Shown one piece after another: positions 1-7,180 of a stretch of DNA of 23,176 bases; positions within the stretch are counted from its first letter, which is position 1; every line of letters begins with the position of its first letter. The stretch is taken from NCBI GenBank assembly GCA_025465405.1, contig JAODNL010000557.1, forward strand, positions 1 through 23,176, given 5' to 3'. Under the pieces are notes generated by a model. That model worked only from the letters and a program-made list of their open reading frames with translations. It made no database searches and had not been told where the DNA came from. The translations under genes and the position numbers were made by a program. The stretch comes from Pseudonocardiales bacterium (GTDB lineage: Bacteria; Actinomycetota; Actinomycetes; Mycobacteriales; Jatrophihabitantaceae).

Positions 1-68
1 ACTCTCAGCAGGAACTGTTGGACGTGTTTCGCGGCGTAAGCACTGAGCAGTCAGGACGGTTCGTCTAG
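1..68 (+). CDS. C-terminal end of an unidentified protein (partial)
   Basis: Reading from base 3, the frame gives a 21-residue tail (SQQELLDVFRG..., ending GRFV) and a TAG stop at 66-68. The helix-like QELLDVFRGVS resembles the C-terminus of a small regulator such as a MarR-type protein, but the piece is far too short to assign. The start lies outside the window. A hairpin follows directly (74-117), as expected downstream of a gene end. The other frames also stop early, so the choice of frame is not certain. Confidence 0.3.
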   Translation, partial: SQQELLDVFRGVSTEQSGRFV

Positions 69-73
69 CCCGA

Positions 74-117
74 GGGCACCTATTGGGGTCAGTTCATCTA
101 TATCGCTGACGGTGCCC
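74..117. terminator. Nested inverted repeat after the partial gene, possible terminator
   Basis: An outer arm GGGCACC (74-80) pairs with GGTGCCC (111-117). Inside it GTCAG (88-92) pairs with CTGAC (106-110), immediately adjacent to the outer right arm. There is no T-run, so a classical rho-independent terminator is not proven. The position, six bases after the stop codon at 68, favours a 3'-end structure, but a regulatory hairpin is also possible. Confidence 0.35.
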
Positions 118-249
118 CTACTTCATGCTGAACACACGCCGGAAGACCCGAGGTAGCAACACCGCCGAGGCGAGAAAGACCGGCATCTACATGGTTCGCC
201 GTTTCGCACACCCCCGCGTATGGGACGGCGAGCCAAGCACAGGCAGGAC

Positions 250-405
250 CCTTGTCCCTCGACCCCCCGCCGGGGGCGAGGTTCCCGCTCTCGGACCAAG
301 GTGGATTCCGATTGGGCGCTCAGCGTCCACTCCCTGGGCAACCTTCGTCGTCCGACGAGTGACGTGCCCAGGCACGAGGCTTGATCGCCCTGGATTGACC
401 AGGCA
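250..405. other. Hairpin-dense non-coding stretch upstream of the ice-binding protein gene
   Basis: The 386-base gap between the partial gene and the start at 455 shows no convincing coding sequence but several strong stems in succession. CCTCG+CCCCC (257-267, one bulged A) pairs with GGGGG+CGAGG (272-281) over a 4-base loop. A weaker outer stem CCTTG-TCC / GGACCAAGG lies around 251-301. TCGTC/GACGA lies near 344-357, CGTGC/GCACG near 363-376 and CCTGG/CCAGG near 389-403. This could be a structured RNA leader if transcription starts near 120-250, or DNA-level structure if the promoter is the candidate at 395-421. No known riboswitch consensus was recognised. Confidence 0.4.
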
Positions 406-421
406 GCGATGCGCCCATAAC
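395..421 (+). promoter_or_regulatory. Candidate promoter for the ice-binding protein gene
   Basis: TTGACC (395-400) matches the -35 consensus at five of six bases, and CATAAC (416-421) matches the -10 at four of six, with a short 15-base spacer. Transcription would start near 428, about 27 bases before the ATG at 455. The tight spacer makes this a weak call. Confidence 0.3.
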
Positions 422-454
422 TGGGTGGCCATGCGTTCCTTGGAAGGCGCCGTC

Positions 455-1633
455 ATGAATGGCAATCACCAACAGGGGCCTGCCTCGATCAGGTTCCGCC
501 GAATCCACATTGTGCCGATTGCAGTAACGGCCGCAGGTGTGACGTCTCTCCTGGTGGCCGTGATGCTGGCGATCGCGCCACCGGCGAGCGCCGCAACGAC
601 GATCGACCTGGGCACGGCGGACACCTTTTCGGTGCTGGGTGGCCAGAGCGTCTCCAACACCGGCCCGAGCTTCCTGGCCGGCGACCTCGGCGTCCATCCC
701 GGCACCGCGATCAGCGGATTTCCTCCCGGCATCTTCGGTGGCGCGAAGCATCCCGCGGACGCAGTGGCGCTGCAGGCGCAATCGGATCTGACGTCCGCGT
801 ATGACATCGCCGCCGGGAGCCCACCGAGCGCAACCGTTGCTGGCGATCTTGTCGGACGGACTCTGCAGCCGGGCGTGTACAAATCCACCAGCACCCTCGA
901 TCTGACTGGGACCGTGACCCTGGACGCGCAGGGCGACCCAGCGGCCGTTTTCATCTTCCAGGTCGGGAGCAAACTGACCACCTTCTCAGCCAGCCACGTC
1001 GTCACGATCAACGGCACCGACCCATGCCACGTCTTCTGGCAGATCGGCAGTTCCGCCACGCTGGGCACATTCTCGACGTTCAGCGGCACGATCATGGCGC
1101 TGACCTCAATCTCGGTCCAGACCGGCGCCGTCGTCCACGGCCGCGCGCTGGCACGCAACGGCTCGGTCACGCTGGACGACGATGTCTTCACGGCAGCGGC
1201 ATGCAACCCCGCTGTGGCATCGGCCGCCGCGTCCGCGTACGGCACATCCGCCGCCTCGTCCTCCGCTCAATCCTCGTCAGCCGCGGCCCTATCGTCATCC
1301 GCCGCCGCCTCAGCCGCGGCCGCCAAATCCTCGTCAGCCGCGGTGTCGTCCGCCGCGGCAAGATCCGCGGCCTCGTCCGCGGCCGCCCGGTCCTCACTGG
1401 CCGCCGTAGCCGCCCGGTCGTCAGCCGCTTCGCCCGCCGCAACCCGAACATCGGCCGTCGCCACATCGCCGTCAGCGTCAATCACCACGACAGCGACGAG
1501 CAGAAGACTGGCCAACACCGGACCGCGTGGCCCGGTCGGACCGCTTCTGGGCGTGGGCATACTACTGCTCGGACTCGGTGCGGTGCTTCTCACCGTCGTA
1601 CGGAGAAACCGTCGCCGGACGCATGGCGTCTAG
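455..1633 (+). CDS. Wall-anchored ice-binding-fold (DUF3494) protein
   Basis: The protein has 392 residues. The ATG at 455 is chosen because GGAAGG lies seven bases upstream; the open frame extends to 125 without a comparable start. Residues 1-46 look like a signal peptide ending in PPASA. Residues about 48-250 match the DUF3494 ice-binding-like beta-solenoid family: an early FSVLGGQSVSNTG motif, GDLGVHPG, QPGVYKS, AVFIFQVGS, CHVFWQIGSSATLG and a late GRALARNGSVTLDDD. Residues 255-345 are an Ala/Ser-rich spacer. The end carries LANTG (352-356), a hydrophobic helix (about 363-382) and a basic tail, a sortase sorting signal of the LAxTG type used by class E sortases in actinobacteria. It is probably exported and fixed to peptidoglycan. 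Members of this family bind ice or serve as adhesins; which applies here cannot be told. Its stop overlaps that of the convergent next gene by four bases. Confidence 0.85.
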   Translation: MNGNHQQGPASIRFRRIHIVPIAVTAAGVTSLLVAVMLAIAPPASAATTIDLGTADTFSVLGGQSVSNTGPSFLAGDLGVHPGTAISGFPPGIFGGAKHPADAVALQAQSDLTSAYDIAAGSPPSATVAGDLVGRTLQPGVYKSTSTLDLTGTVTLDAQGDPAAVFIFQVGSKLTTFSASHVVTINGTDPCHVFWQIGSSATLGTFSTFSGTIMALTSISVQTGAVVHGRALARNGSVTLDDDVFTAAACNPAVASAAASAYGTSAASSSAQSSSAAALSSSAAASAAAAKSSSAAVSSAAARSAASSAAARSSLAAVAARSSAASPAATRTSAVATSPSASITTTATSRRLANTGPRGPVGPLLGVGILLLGLGAVLLTVVRRNRRRTHGV

Positions 1634-2754
1634 TTCGGAATGGGCACGAAGATGAGGGCGTGCGGAGTGAACGCCTGGCCGGCCGTCGAGACCGCGCTCA
1701 CCGCTCCAGTCCGCAGGTCGATCCGGCCGAGGTAGTTCGGGACCGCTGGGGACGGCGGCGTGTTCGCATTGCCCGGCGTGACCGAGGTGAACGCCGTGCC
1801 CGGCGTCAGTGCCCCGGTGATCAGCACGACCGACTGCGCGGTGGAGTCGGTGGTGATCAAGGCGCCGTGCGCGCTCGTCGCGAACGCCGTGTCGTCCACG
1901 GACTGGCTCAGGTTGAGAACCTGCAACTGTTGGCGGGCGCCGCCGAGGTGTGCGGCGAAGATCGCCTGCTGATCGCCCTGGGCAGTGAGCATGAAGCTGC
2001 CGCGGAACCGTGGACTCTGGTTCGGCACCACGGTGCTCGAGTCCGGGTCGGTCAGCGCGAGATTCACCGCCGCGTGCGTGCTCGGCAGGTTGGCGACCGT
2101 CGCCAGGCTCGAATCGTAGAACGGTGCAGCGGCGAGGTGCGCGATGCCGGAGTGCAGGCTCACCTCATAGAGGGCAGGGCCGGACGGGCTCGGCGCCGAT
2201 GCCACGACGTAGATCCGGCCGTGATAGATGGTGATCGAATCGGTTCCCCCACCGTGCGGCAAGGGCGCGGCGTCGTACGCGTAGTGGCTGACCGGCGCGT
2301 GGCTCTCGGCTGGAATCGTGTAGAGGCTGGAGTTGCCGTCCTCGTTGACGGTCGCGATCACGCGGTCGTGCACGGTATCCGCAGTGAGGCCGTCGCACTT
2401 GCCGGTCAGCTGCCACGTCTGCTCGATGCGGCCGTCGGAGGTGAACTTGACGATCGTGCTGTGCGTCGGGGTACCCGTCGTGCCACCGGTCGAGGGGACG
2501 CCGTTCTGGAACGAGACGAACAGGTCGGAGCCGATGTGGGTGAGATCGTCCGGGCTGCTCCACCCGTGACTCGTGCCGCTCAAGATCGTGCGCGCCGACA
2601 GCGTCGTCGCCGGAGTTCGGGCAGGGATCGCCCGACTACGGGCCGGAGAGGCCTCGCTGACCGAGGCGGGACCGACGATCGCCAGGCTCGTGACGGCGAG
2701 CGCGCCGGCGAGCCCCCAACGTGCGCCGCGCCGAATTGACCAAGTACCGGACAT
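1630..2754 (-). CDS. Secreted beta-propeller-like protein of unknown function
   Basis: The protein has 374 residues. The ATG at 2754 is preceded by GGGAG at an eight-base spacing; the upstream in-frame start at 2877 has no such site. The N-terminus (MSGTWSIRRG, then a hydrophobic run to about residue 34) is a signal peptide. The mature part has recurring short strands such as SDLFVSFQNGVP, STIVKFTSDGRIEQTW, HDRVIATVNEDG, SLYTIPAES, GRIYVVASAP and ALYEVSLHSG. This looks like an NHL/SMP-30-type propeller reading out name-value pairs along blades. No catalytic residues are obvious. It is divergent from the deacetylase lipoprotein gene, so the roughly 180-base gap may hold both promoters. Its stop shares the palindrome CTAG with the convergent ice-binding gene. 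The fold call is moderate and no function is claimed. Confidence 0.75.
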   Translation of the reverse strand: MSGTWSIRRGARWGLAGALAVTSLAIVGPASVSEASPARSRAIPARTPATTLSARTILSGTSHGWSSPDDLTHIGSDLFVSFQNGVPSTGGTTGTPTHSTIVKFTSDGRIEQTWQLTGKCDGLTADTVHDRVIATVNEDGNSSLYTIPAESHAPVSHYAYDAAPLPHGGGTDSITIYHGRIYVVASAPSPSGPALYEVSLHSGIAHLAAAPFYDSSLATVANLPSTHAAVNLALTDPDSSTVVPNQSPRFRGSFMLTAQGDQQAIFAAHLGGARQQLQVLNLSQSVDDTAFATSAHGALITTDSTAQSVVLITGALTPGTAFTSVTPGNANTPPSPAVPNYLGRIDLRTGAVSAVSTAGQAFTPHALIFVPIPN

Positions 2755-2933
2755 CGTGATGACTCCCTCGATAGCGGACGGCCGACCTTCTCCCTGTCGA
2801 TCTAGCTCGCGCGACATCACGGCCAGGCAGCACGGCGCTGACCACCCGGAACCGACAAAGTGAACATCCAGTGGCAAACGCCCTCATACGACCCTCAGCC
2901 AGGTCTCGCGAGCGTCATGCGACGATCAGTGGC

Positions 2934-3740
2934 GTGACGGTGCCACGGCGCGATCTGCTCCGGCTCGGTACTGCGGGGGTCGCTTTTCTGGCCGCGGCAT
3001 GTAGCCGCGCGGCCCGGCAGGTGACCCACACCCCGGCGAGGTCCTCGCCGCCCGCCGCGGCGACATCGTCGCTGGCCAGGACGCCGTCGTCCGTCGCCGC
3101 GACGAGAACGCCGGCGACGACCCCCGCCAATCCCGTCGGTCCGGCGGTCGAGTACGCCCACGGTCCCCGGAGTCGCCGTGAGGTTGCGCTGACCTTTCAC
3201 GGCGACGGCGACCCGGGAATCGCCCGGGAGCTGCTCGCGATCTTCGCTGCTCATCGGGCGAAGGTCACCGTGCTGGCCGTCGGACGGTGGCTCGAAGGCA
3301 ACCGGCAGATCGCTCACGAGATCGTCGCCGCGGGCCACGAGCTGGGAAACCACACCTACAACCACCTCGACATCGACAACCTCGCCGCCGACGCCGCCAA
3401 GACCGAGATCGAGCGGTGCCGCGACCTGCTCGTGACGCAGGTCGGCTCCGCCGGAGCGCACTTCCGCCCATCGCAGACGCAATACGCCACGCCGCTGGTG
3501 CGCCGGCTCGCGGGCGCGGCTGGCTATGGAGTCTGCCTGTCCTACGACATCGACTCGCTCGACTACACCGATCCCGGCGCAGCGGCGATCCGTCGCAATG
3601 TCGCCACGACTCAGCCGGGGTCGATCGTCAGCATGCACTTCGGCCATGCCGGAACGGTGGAAGCGATGCCAGCAGTCCTCATCGACCTGGCCGCTCGCGG
3701 TCTGCGACCCGTAACGGCCAGTCAGTTGTTGCGGCCGTGA
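2934..3740 (+). CDS. Tat-type lipoprotein with polysaccharide deacetylase (NodB) fold
   Basis: The protein has 268 residues if it starts at GTG 2934 (GTG 2940 is equally possible). The N-terminus PRRDLLRLGTAG followed by LAAAC (residues 19-23) is a twin-arginine signal with a lipobox, so the protein is probably folded in the cytoplasm, exported and lipid-anchored at Cys23. Residues 24-70 are a Ser/Thr/Pro/Ala linker. The NodB-like domain begins near residue 83. Its first motif reads LTFHGDGDPG instead of the usual TFDDGP, so the catalytic-base Asp position is altered; I recall such HG variants in actinobacterial relatives. The zinc-ligand motif HELGNHTYNH (His140, His144), an FRPS motif (177-180) and a late MHFGH are present. 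It may N-deacetylate peptidoglycan or another glycan, or act only in binding. The stop overlaps the next start by GTGA. Confidence 0.8.
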   Translation: MTVPRRDLLRLGTAGVAFLAAACSRAARQVTHTPARSSPPAAATSSLARTPSSVAATRTPATTPANPVGPAVEYAHGPRSRREVALTFHGDGDPGIARELLAIFAAHRAKVTVLAVGRWLEGNRQIAHEIVAAGHELGNHTYNHLDIDNLAADAAKTEIERCRDLLVTQVGSAGAHFRPSQTQYATPLVRRLAGAAGYGVCLSYDIDSLDYTDPGAAAIRRNVATTQPGSIVSMHFGHAGTVEAMPAVLIDLAARGLRPVTASQLLRP

Positions 3741-4960
3741 CCGCTCGCAGCACGCGACGGGCGCTGGCCACCGGTGCACTTCTGGTCGCCGTGGCGGGCT
3801 GCACAGCTGAAACGGCAACGTCCCATCAGCCCACTCGCTCCACACGGCACGCACCGACCACGTCCAGGCCCGTACCCTCCTCGCCCGCACGCTCAGCGAC
3901 GGCGAGCACCCACCCTGCGGGATTGCCGGGCATGCCTGCCCTCGTGCAGGCCACGGACGTGTACGCGGCAGATCGAGCGAACAACGTCTCGGCGGCCATC
4001 GCCCATGACCCGGCCTACCTCTACGTCCCGGACAGCATCAGCAACGACGTGTACGTGATCGACCAGCACACGATGAAGGTCGTGCGGACGTTCCCGGGCG
4101 GCAACGAACCGCAGCACGTGGTCCCTTCCTACGATCTCAAGACCCTCTATGTCACAGCTGACAAGCCCGGCAGCGGGAGTCTGATACCGATCAATCCGAA
4201 GACGGGTCGACCCGGAAACCCGATACCGGTCGACGACGCGTACAACATGTACTTCACTCCTGAGGGCCGGTACGCAATCGTCGTCCAAGAGGCCTACACG
4301 CGCCTCGCGTTCTACGACCCGCACCGCTGGGTGCTGCACGACACGTTGACGCTGCCGGCGTGCGCGGGCATCGACCACATGGACTTCACCGCCGACGGCA
4401 CGAAGCTGCTTGCCAGCTGCGAGTTCGCCAACAAGATGGTGGTCGTCGATGTCGCCACGCACCGGCTGTTGCGCACCATCGCACTGAACCAGGTCACCGG
4501 TGGAATGCCGCAAGATGTGAAGCTCTCCTCCGACGGCAAGGTCTTCTACGTCGCCGACATGATGGCCAACGGCGTCTACCTCATCGATGCGTCGAGCTTC
4601 AAGGTCATCCGGTTCCTGCCCACCGGCAAGGGCGCCCATGGTCTGTACGTCTCGCGGGACTCGCGGCGACTGTTCGTGACAAATCGCGACGAGGGCAGCA
4701 TCACCGTGATCGATCTGCGCACGCGAACGACCACCGCGAAATGGTGGATTCGCGGAGGGGGTAGCCCCGACATGGGCAACGTATCCGCCGACGGCACCAT
4801 CTTGTGGCTCTCCGGCCGGCACAACAACGTGGTGTACGCGTTGAGTACCTCGGACGGTCACCTGATCGCGAAGATCCCCGTCGGCAGCGGGCCACACGGA
4901 CTGTGCGTATGGCCGATTCCGGGGCGTTACTCCCTCGGCCACACCGGGATCCTGCGCTAG
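3737..4960 (+). CDS. YVTN-type beta-propeller lipoprotein
   Basis: The protein has 407 residues from GTG 3737, which overlaps the deacetylase stop (GTGA, 3737-3740), implying translational coupling. The N-terminus has Arg residues, a hydrophobic run and the lipobox VAVAGC (Cys22), followed by a Thr/Ser/Pro-rich spacer to about residue 65. The rest is a series of propeller blades of the YVTN/YncE kind: LYVPDSISNDVYVIDQHTMKVV, KTLYVTADKPGSGSLI, KLLASCEFANKMVVVDVATH, KVFYVADMMANGVYLIDASSFKVI, RLFVTNRDEGSITVIDLRTR and ILWLSGRHNNVVYALSTSDG. Such propellers usually bind a partner or ligand. Co-translation with a deacetylase-fold lipoprotein suggests the two act together at the membrane-wall interface (inference). 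It is convergent with the mftD-like gene, with a 15-base gap. Confidence 0.82.
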   Translation: MTARSTRRALATGALLVAVAGCTAETATSHQPTRSTRHAPTTSRPVPSSPARSATASTHPAGLPGMPALVQATDVYAADRANNVSAAIAHDPAYLYVPDSISNDVYVIDQHTMKVVRTFPGGNEPQHVVPSYDLKTLYVTADKPGSGSLIPINPKTGRPGNPIPVDDAYNMYFTPEGRYAIVVQEAYTRLAFYDPHRWVLHDTLTLPACAGIDHMDFTADGTKLLASCEFANKMVVVDVATHRLLRTIALNQVTGGMPQDVKLSSDGKVFYVADMMANGVYLIDASSFKVIRFLPTGKGAHGLYVSRDSRRLFVTNRDEGSITVIDLRTRTTTAKWWIRGGGSPDMGNVSADGTILWLSGRHNNVVYALSTSDGHLIAKIPVGSGPHGLCVWPIPGRYSLGHTGILR

Positions 4961-4975
4961 CTCCGGCCGGCTGCG

Positions 4976-6157
4976 TCAGCGACCGGCGCTCCCAAGGCTG
5001 CGCTCAAAGCTCGCTGGGATGACGAGGTCGGCGCGGTTGACGTCGGTGATTGCGGAGTGCCCGAGTCCGAGCAGAGCGGAGTCGATGCCATCACGCAGGA
5101 TGTCGAGGACGTTCTCGACGCCGGCTTGTCCGTTGGCAGCGAGCCCCCAAAGGTAGGCACGGCCGATCATGACCGCACGAGCACCGAGTGCGAGTGACTT
5201 GACGACGTCGCCGCCCCGTCGCACGCCACCGTCCAGGAGTACCTCGAGCTGGTCGCCGACCGCGTCCGCGATGCCGGGAAGCACCCGGATGGTCGCGGGC
5301 GTGCCGTCGAGGTTGTTACCACCATGGTTGGACACCGAGATCGCAGTGACGCCGGCGTCGACGGCGCGCCTGGCATCGTCGATGCGGGTAACACCTTTGA
5401 GCATGAACGGGCCGCCCCACTGCTCACGCAGCCAGGCGACGTCCGCCCAGCTCGGCGGCACTGACTGCAGCCACTGGCCGTAGGCACCGAAGAAGGTGGG
5501 CGGGTCCGTCCCGGGCTGGACCATGTTCGGCACGGTGAGGTCGGGAATGTGGCCGCTCTTGATGAACCTCCAGAGCCAGCTCGGATGCGCGAGTGCCTCA
5601 GGAGAGAAACGCATGGCCTCCTTGAACGTCACACGCTCCGGGATGTGTGGGCTGCCCCAGTCGCGAGCGTGCGAGAACGACCAGTCGAGCGTCGCGATGA
5701 TGCCGACGGCGCCGGCCCGGCGCGCCCGTTCCATGCGGGCGGCCATCTCATCACGCGTCCCGACCCAGTACATCTGGAAGAACGTTCGAGGGTTGGCCTG
5801 GACTACGTCCTCGATCGCCTTGCTGGCGAACGAACTGAGGCCCATCGCCGTACCGCGTGCGGCCGCCGCGCGAGCCACAGCGACCTCGCCGTCAGGGTGT
5901 ACGGCCTGCACGCCGGTCGGCGAGATGAGCACCGGCATCGAAATCGACTGGCCCATCACCGTTGTCCCGAGGTCGCGCTTCGCGGCCAGCCCGGCTGTGT
6001 GCGGAGCGAAGCCGAGCTCGGCGAAGGCCTCGGTGTTGTCGTGCATCGTCACGCCTTGCTCCGACCCGGCGACGAGTGCTCTGTATACCGACTTGGGAAG
6101 CCGTCTCTTTGCGCGGCGTTGTGCCTCGGCAACTGTCTCGAACCATGGGTTGCGCAT
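4976..6157 (-). CDS. mftD: MftD-like FMN enzyme (pre-mycofactocin synthase family)
   Basis: The protein has 393 residues; ATG 6157 has AAAGGA at a good distance upstream. It belongs to the FMN-dependent alpha-hydroxyacid oxidase superfamily and resembles the mycobacterial LldD1/MftD protein almost throughout, as I recall it: NPWFETVAEAQ, RLPKSVYRAL, AFAELGFAPH, TTVMGQSIS, SPTGVQAVHPDGEVAVARAA, WGGPFMLKG, LDGGVRRGGDVVK and GRAYLWGLAANGQAG. Flavin- and catalysis-related residues include Lys254 and His278. The active-site motif is SNHGGNN (276-282), not the SNHGGRQ of lactate or glycolate oxidases, which fits MftD. In the known pathway MftD oxidatively deaminates the cyclised peptide intermediate to give the redox-active alpha-keto amide. 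The peptide and radical-SAM genes are not nearby, so this may be a second copy or a paralog with its own substrate. It is last in a five-gene minus-strand run, 39 bases after the VWA gene. Confidence 0.85.
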   Translation of the reverse strand: MRNPWFETVAEAQRRAKRRLPKSVYRALVAGSEQGVTMHDNTEAFAELGFAPHTAGLAAKRDLGTTVMGQSISMPVLISPTGVQAVHPDGEVAVARAAAARGTAMGLSSFASKAIEDVVQANPRTFFQMYWVGTRDEMAARMERARRAGAVGIIATLDWSFSHARDWGSPHIPERVTFKEAMRFSPEALAHPSWLWRFIKSGHIPDLTVPNMVQPGTDPPTFFGAYGQWLQSVPPSWADVAWLREQWGGPFMLKGVTRIDDARRAVDAGVTAISVSNHGGNNLDGTPATIRVLPGIADAVGDQLEVLLDGGVRRGGDVVKSLALGARAVMIGRAYLWGLAANGQAGVENVLDILRDGIDSALLGLGHSAITDVNRADLVIPASFERSLGSAGR

Positions 6158-6196
6158 CTGCTCGTTCCTTTCGTGCTTGTCCAGCAGGCAGGTTCG

Positions 6197-7174
6197 CTAT
6201 CGGGCGAACAGGTATGAGATCGCGGGAGCGACGTCGCGGAAGGTGTGCGCGAGCGCAATCCGTCCGTGTCCCAGCCGAGCCAGGTCGCGCGCGAGTTCGG
6301 CGTCGTGCTCGCCCGACGTGTCGAGCAGGACGTCCAGGCGAGCCAGTCGCGCCGCGAGCGGACGCGGGTCGGGGCCGGCGTTGTGGACGCAGTCGGACAG
6401 CAGCAGCACCCGCGCGTCGCGCGCCGGCACGCGGACCAGCTCTCGCGCGGCAACCTGCAGCGGGAAGGCAATGTTGGTGAGGCCCTTGGCCGGGATGCGC
6501 AGCATCGTGTCGATCAGGCGTTGGGGTGACGGCTGGTGTCCCAGGTGGTTCAGCACCGCGGCGTCGGACCAGAACGCGACGACCCCGAGATCGTCGCGGA
6601 CCAGCTCGGCGGTCAGTGCCCCCACGGCCGCGGCCGCGGTTCGGAGCCGCTCCCCGCGCATGGAGCCCGACACGTCGACGAGCAGCACGACCGAGCGGCG
6701 GGTACGGACGCGGTCCCGCACGATCACGTCTTCGTCCTCGGGCACCGGGTGTTCGACGAGTGCCTCCAGGGTGCGATCAAGGTCGATGTCGTCGGAACCG
6801 TCGCGGAAGCGCACACTGGCGAGCTCGCCGACGCCGTGGCGCGCACTGGCATCGCGGCGCGGGCGCGGAACGGTGAGCCGGGCGGCGATCTGCCGGACCC
6901 GCCGCAGTGTCTCGGGATCGGGCGCGACCTCCTCCGGGGGCGCGGCCAGCACGGTGCCCTGCTCGTCGGTCAGGCCCGGCGCCGCTCGGCCCGAATTCGT
7001 CGGCGCGCGACCCGCTCGCCGGGAGCCGGAGGTCTGCACCAGTCCGCCGCCGGCGCCGCCCGAGCCGTCGTGGAGCACCGGCGATTCGTCGAGCGCCTTG
7101 GGGCGACGCCGCAACGGCCGCAGACCTGACGCGCGCCGGTCCGTGCGACGGCGCATCGGTGAGTCGGCTGCCAC
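6197..7174 (-). CDS. VWA-domain protein, CoxE-like
   Basis: The protein has 325 residues from GTG 7174, six bases after the MoxR stop; the ribosome site is weak. The first ~110 residues are basic and low in complexity (Arg/Gly/Pro-rich). Residues ~155-325 form a von Willebrand factor A domain: RRSVVLLVDVSGSM with the MIDAS residues DVSGS (167-171), GLTN (Thr233) and LLLSDC (Asp261). The ending HTFRDVAPAISYLFAR is typical of CoxE-like VWA proteins. These pair with MoxR ATPases to activate or insert metal into enzymes such as CO dehydrogenase, nitric oxide reductase or Rubisco (CoxD/CoxE, NorQ/NorD, CbbQ/CbbO). No such client is encoded in the window; the neighbouring dehydrogenases or MftD-like enzyme are candidates (inference). 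It is cytoplasmic, with no signal peptide or membrane segment. Confidence 0.85.
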   Translation of the reverse strand: MAADSPMRRRTDRRASGLRPLRRRPKALDESPVLHDGSGGAGGGLVQTSGSRRAGRAPTNSGRAAPGLTDEQGTVLAAPPEEVAPDPETLRRVRQIAARLTVPRPRRDASARHGVGELASVRFRDGSDDIDLDRTLEALVEHPVPEDEDVIVRDRVRTRRSVVLLVDVSGSMRGERLRTAAAAVGALTAELVRDDLGVVAFWSDAAVLNHLGHQPSPQRLIDTMLRIPAKGLTNIAFPLQVAARELVRVPARDARVLLLSDCVHNAGPDPRPLAARLARLDVLLDTSGEHDAELARDLARLGHGRIALAHTFRDVAPAISYLFAR

Positions 7175-7180
7175 GGCTCT

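Noticed and set aside
125..454. N-terminal extension of the ice-binding protein frame up to 125
   Set aside because: The frame is open but Arg/Pro-rich without family resemblance, has no ribosome site, and the ATG at 455 has GGAAGG plus a normal signal peptide.
455..1633. CRISPR-like or tandem-repeat array in the Ser/Ala coding stretch
   Set aside because: The repeats are irregular, short and codon-phased, so they are protein low complexity and not an array.
1024..2739. Long plus-strand open frame across the propeller-like gene
   Set aside because: It is the Arg-rich shadow of the ice-binding and secreted propeller genes; the minus-strand product has a signal peptide and strand repeats.
4976..6157. 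Lactate oxidase/dehydrogenase label for the FMN enzyme
   Set aside because: Near-continuous resemblance to MftD and the HGGNN motif fit mycofactocin maturation better.
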